In this document: piece by piece, positions 5,120-6,195 of the stretch
Layout: every line of letters starts with the position of its first letter
Position numbering within the stretch: position 1 is the first letter of the stretch
Assembly: GCA_964483045.1 (NCBI GenBank)
Contig: CAYZZK010000059.1
Coordinates: forward strand, 1-6,195
Direction of reading: 5' to 3'
Source of the DNA: JBBTYG01 sp964483045
GTDB lineage: Bacteria > Patescibacteriota > Minisyncoccia > UBA6257 > 2-01-FULL-56-20
DNA length: 6,195 nucleotides
Notes under the pieces: generated by a model
Told to the model about the DNA's origin: nothing
The model's input: the letters and a program-made list of their open reading frames with translations, nothing else
Databases searched by the model: none
Program-made: the position numbers and the translations under genes

Positions 5120-6195
5120 TTATTCGACCATCTCGATTCGCCATGGGATTTTCTCCCCGTGGAGCATGGGGACGATGAAGTCTTCTTCGAGGTTAATTCG
5201 TGGCGGGATTATGGTCGGGTGTTCGCTGTCTTTGATCAGCCGAACCACTTTCTTCCCCTGTGGAAGTTCATACACGTCCATGGGAACGTCGTTGCACGCG
5301 AATTCCTGGAGGTAATTAAGCGCTCCCATTTTTTCGTACGCCCACGCGTACATGGGAAGTACGGCTTGCCATTGGTAACAGCCGCCCGCTCCACATTCTT
5401 CAAGTGGAACTTTAACGAGAAAGTGTCGGTGTGGGGCGCGGTCGGAGCCGAGTCCGAGCCGATGGCGCCGTTTCGACTTCGCCAGTTTCTGAATTGCCGC
5501 CAGGTCTTTTCTTTCTTTGAGAAGCGGCCAGCAGACCATTGAAGGGAACAGCCCTCGCCTGAACGTGCCATTCGCCGTTTCTCCGGACTGGAATATGCGC
5601 CGGCGGTCGAAAAGCATGTGCTGGGGCGTGACTGTCGCCCACGTCGGTTCATTACCGCAAGAGTCAATGTACCAAGCAGCTTCTTTGGTTGAGATGTGCT
5701 CAAAGACGAATGGAAGCGCCGGGAAGCGTTTCCGAATTTTCGGAAACGCTTTCGTATAGAATATCCGCTCGGAGTCGAAGGGATCAATATTCTCTCCGAC
5801 CACTTCGCCGTGAAGGAGGACCGGAATTTTTTTCTTGCGGCCGTTTGCACGGGTATATTCCTCGAGTTTTTCGAAGAGCGGGAAAAGTTTTTCGATTTTC
5901 GTGACTGCGCGCGCCGTGTTTGTCGAACCGTTCGCCGGCATGTATTTGACGGCTTGCACAACTCCTTCCTCAATGCCTTCGAGTACATCGTCCGCTTTTG
6001 TTTCGTCGGTGAGGTATAGGGGGAGCACCCAGTCGCAATTTGATTCCGAGGGCGTGACTGAATTAATTTCATCCCGATATTCACGGGCGAGAGCCGTTGT
6101 CGTGATCGGTGGATCGGGATTAGGCATTACGACCATGCTGCAGAACTCCGCGGTGACGTCCAGTACAACTTTTTCCATCATGCCGCCTTTCCTCC
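5120..6195 (-). CDS. pyrC: Dihydroorotase, PyrC type, 5' end outside window
   Basis: Dihydroorotase cyclises carbamoyl-aspartate to dihydroorotate in pyrimidine synthesis. From the first in-window ATG (6181) there are 353 residues that follow E. coli PyrC closely: VVMPNPDPPITT (17-28), AVKYMPANGSTNT (77-89) with Lys79 at the carboxylated-lysine position, LLHGEV (122-127) with His124, FEHISTKEAA (160-169) with His162, TPQHMLF (185-191), LGSDRAPH (244-251) with Asp247 and His251, and CGAGGC (263-268). All these metal and substrate residues are present. The missing element is the N-terminal HxHLR zinc motif. The frame stays open from 6181 to the right edge, reading R-K-G-G before MM, where E. 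coli has R-D-G-D before ML. I therefore treat the gene as partial; its start lies beyond the window and the full length is probably about 375. A GGAGG at the edge (6191-6195) makes 6181 look like a start, which may be misleading. Confidence 0.92.
   Translation of the reverse strand, partial: RKGGMMEKVVLDVTAEFCSMVVMPNPDPPITTTALAREYRDEINSVTPSESNCDWVLPLYLTDETKADDVLEGIEEGVVQAVKYMPANGSTNTARAVTKIEKLFPLFEKLEEYTRANGRKKKIPVLLHGEVVGENIDPFDSERIFYTKAFPKIRKRFPALPFVFEHISTKEAAWYIDSCGNEPTWATVTPQHMLFDRRRIFQSGETANGTFRRGLFPSMVCWPLLKERKDLAAIQKLAKSKRRHRLGLGSDRAPHRHFLVKVPLEECGAGGCYQWQAVLPMYAWAYEKMGALNYLQEFACNDVPMDVYELPQGKKVVRLIKDSEHPTIIPPRINLEEDFIVPMLHGEKIPWRIEMVE
5724..5751. repeat. 13-bp perfect inverted repeat inside pyrC
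   Basis: The 13 bases at 5724-5736 (beginning AAGCG, ending CCGAA) are the exact reverse complement of 5739-5751, with two bases between. In a hairpin the innermost pair would open, leaving a 12-bp stem. Flanking bases allow one G-U and one more G-C pair. It falls in codons for KAFPKIRKRFP, so it is coding DNA; no T-tract follows on either strand. The inner part is an inverted pair of TTTCCGAA. Confidence 0.7.

Noticed and set aside
5236..6084. Second long minus-strand frame inside pyrC (282 codons)
   Set aside because: It is an out-of-frame reading of pyrC rich in Arg and Ser, with no domain pattern; the pyrC frame has all catalytic motifs.

Overview
The window looks like chromosomal DNA of a bacterium with compact gene spacing and roughly balanced base composition. 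Housekeeping proteins dominate: two purine enzymes, one pyrimidine enzyme, the ribosome-associated GTPase Obg and two small membrane proteins. The PurA is a long, divergent type with a GDTGKGK active-site loop and an internal insertion. That feature, the short OCT-less Obg and the two-helix protein starting MKNWPY all recall, from memory only, Patescibacteria (Candidate Phyla Radiation, Parcubacteria-like). This placement is an inference and was not tested by a search. I see no tRNA, rRNA, CRISPR array, insertion sequence or phage gene.

Left part (8-3073, + strand): an IMP dehydrogenase gene (guaB) is followed, with a 1-nt TAATG overlap, by an adenylosuccinate synthetase gene (purA). The two enzymes draw on the same substrate, IMP, one towards GMP and the other towards AMP, so the overlapping pair encodes the purine branch point. 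A hairpin plus T-tract closes the unit.

Middle part (3108-5093): obg and a small two-helix membrane protein gene run on the minus strand and converge on the purA terminator. An 87-nt divergent promoter region separates obg from a plus-strand gene for a two-helix PH-domain (bPH2/YdbS-like) membrane protein. The obg start has a clear extended -10 element only 9 nt upstream and no Shine-Dalgarno sequence, which suggests a leaderless mRNA.

Right part (5065-6195, - strand): a PyrC-type dihydroorotase gene runs off the right edge. The reading frame is open through to the edge, and the residues just before the first in-window ATG align with the family, so the true start is probably outside the window. 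A bidirectional terminator lies between it and the PH-domain gene.

No obviously new multi-gene system is visible. The most interesting sequence-level signal is a heptamer, TTTCCGA, seen seven times on the two strands, six of them as three inverted pairs inside three different genes (guaB, obg, pyrC). The strongest pair is a 13-bp perfect inverted repeat within pyrC. Other points of interest are non-consensus active-site residues in GuaB, PurA and Obg.
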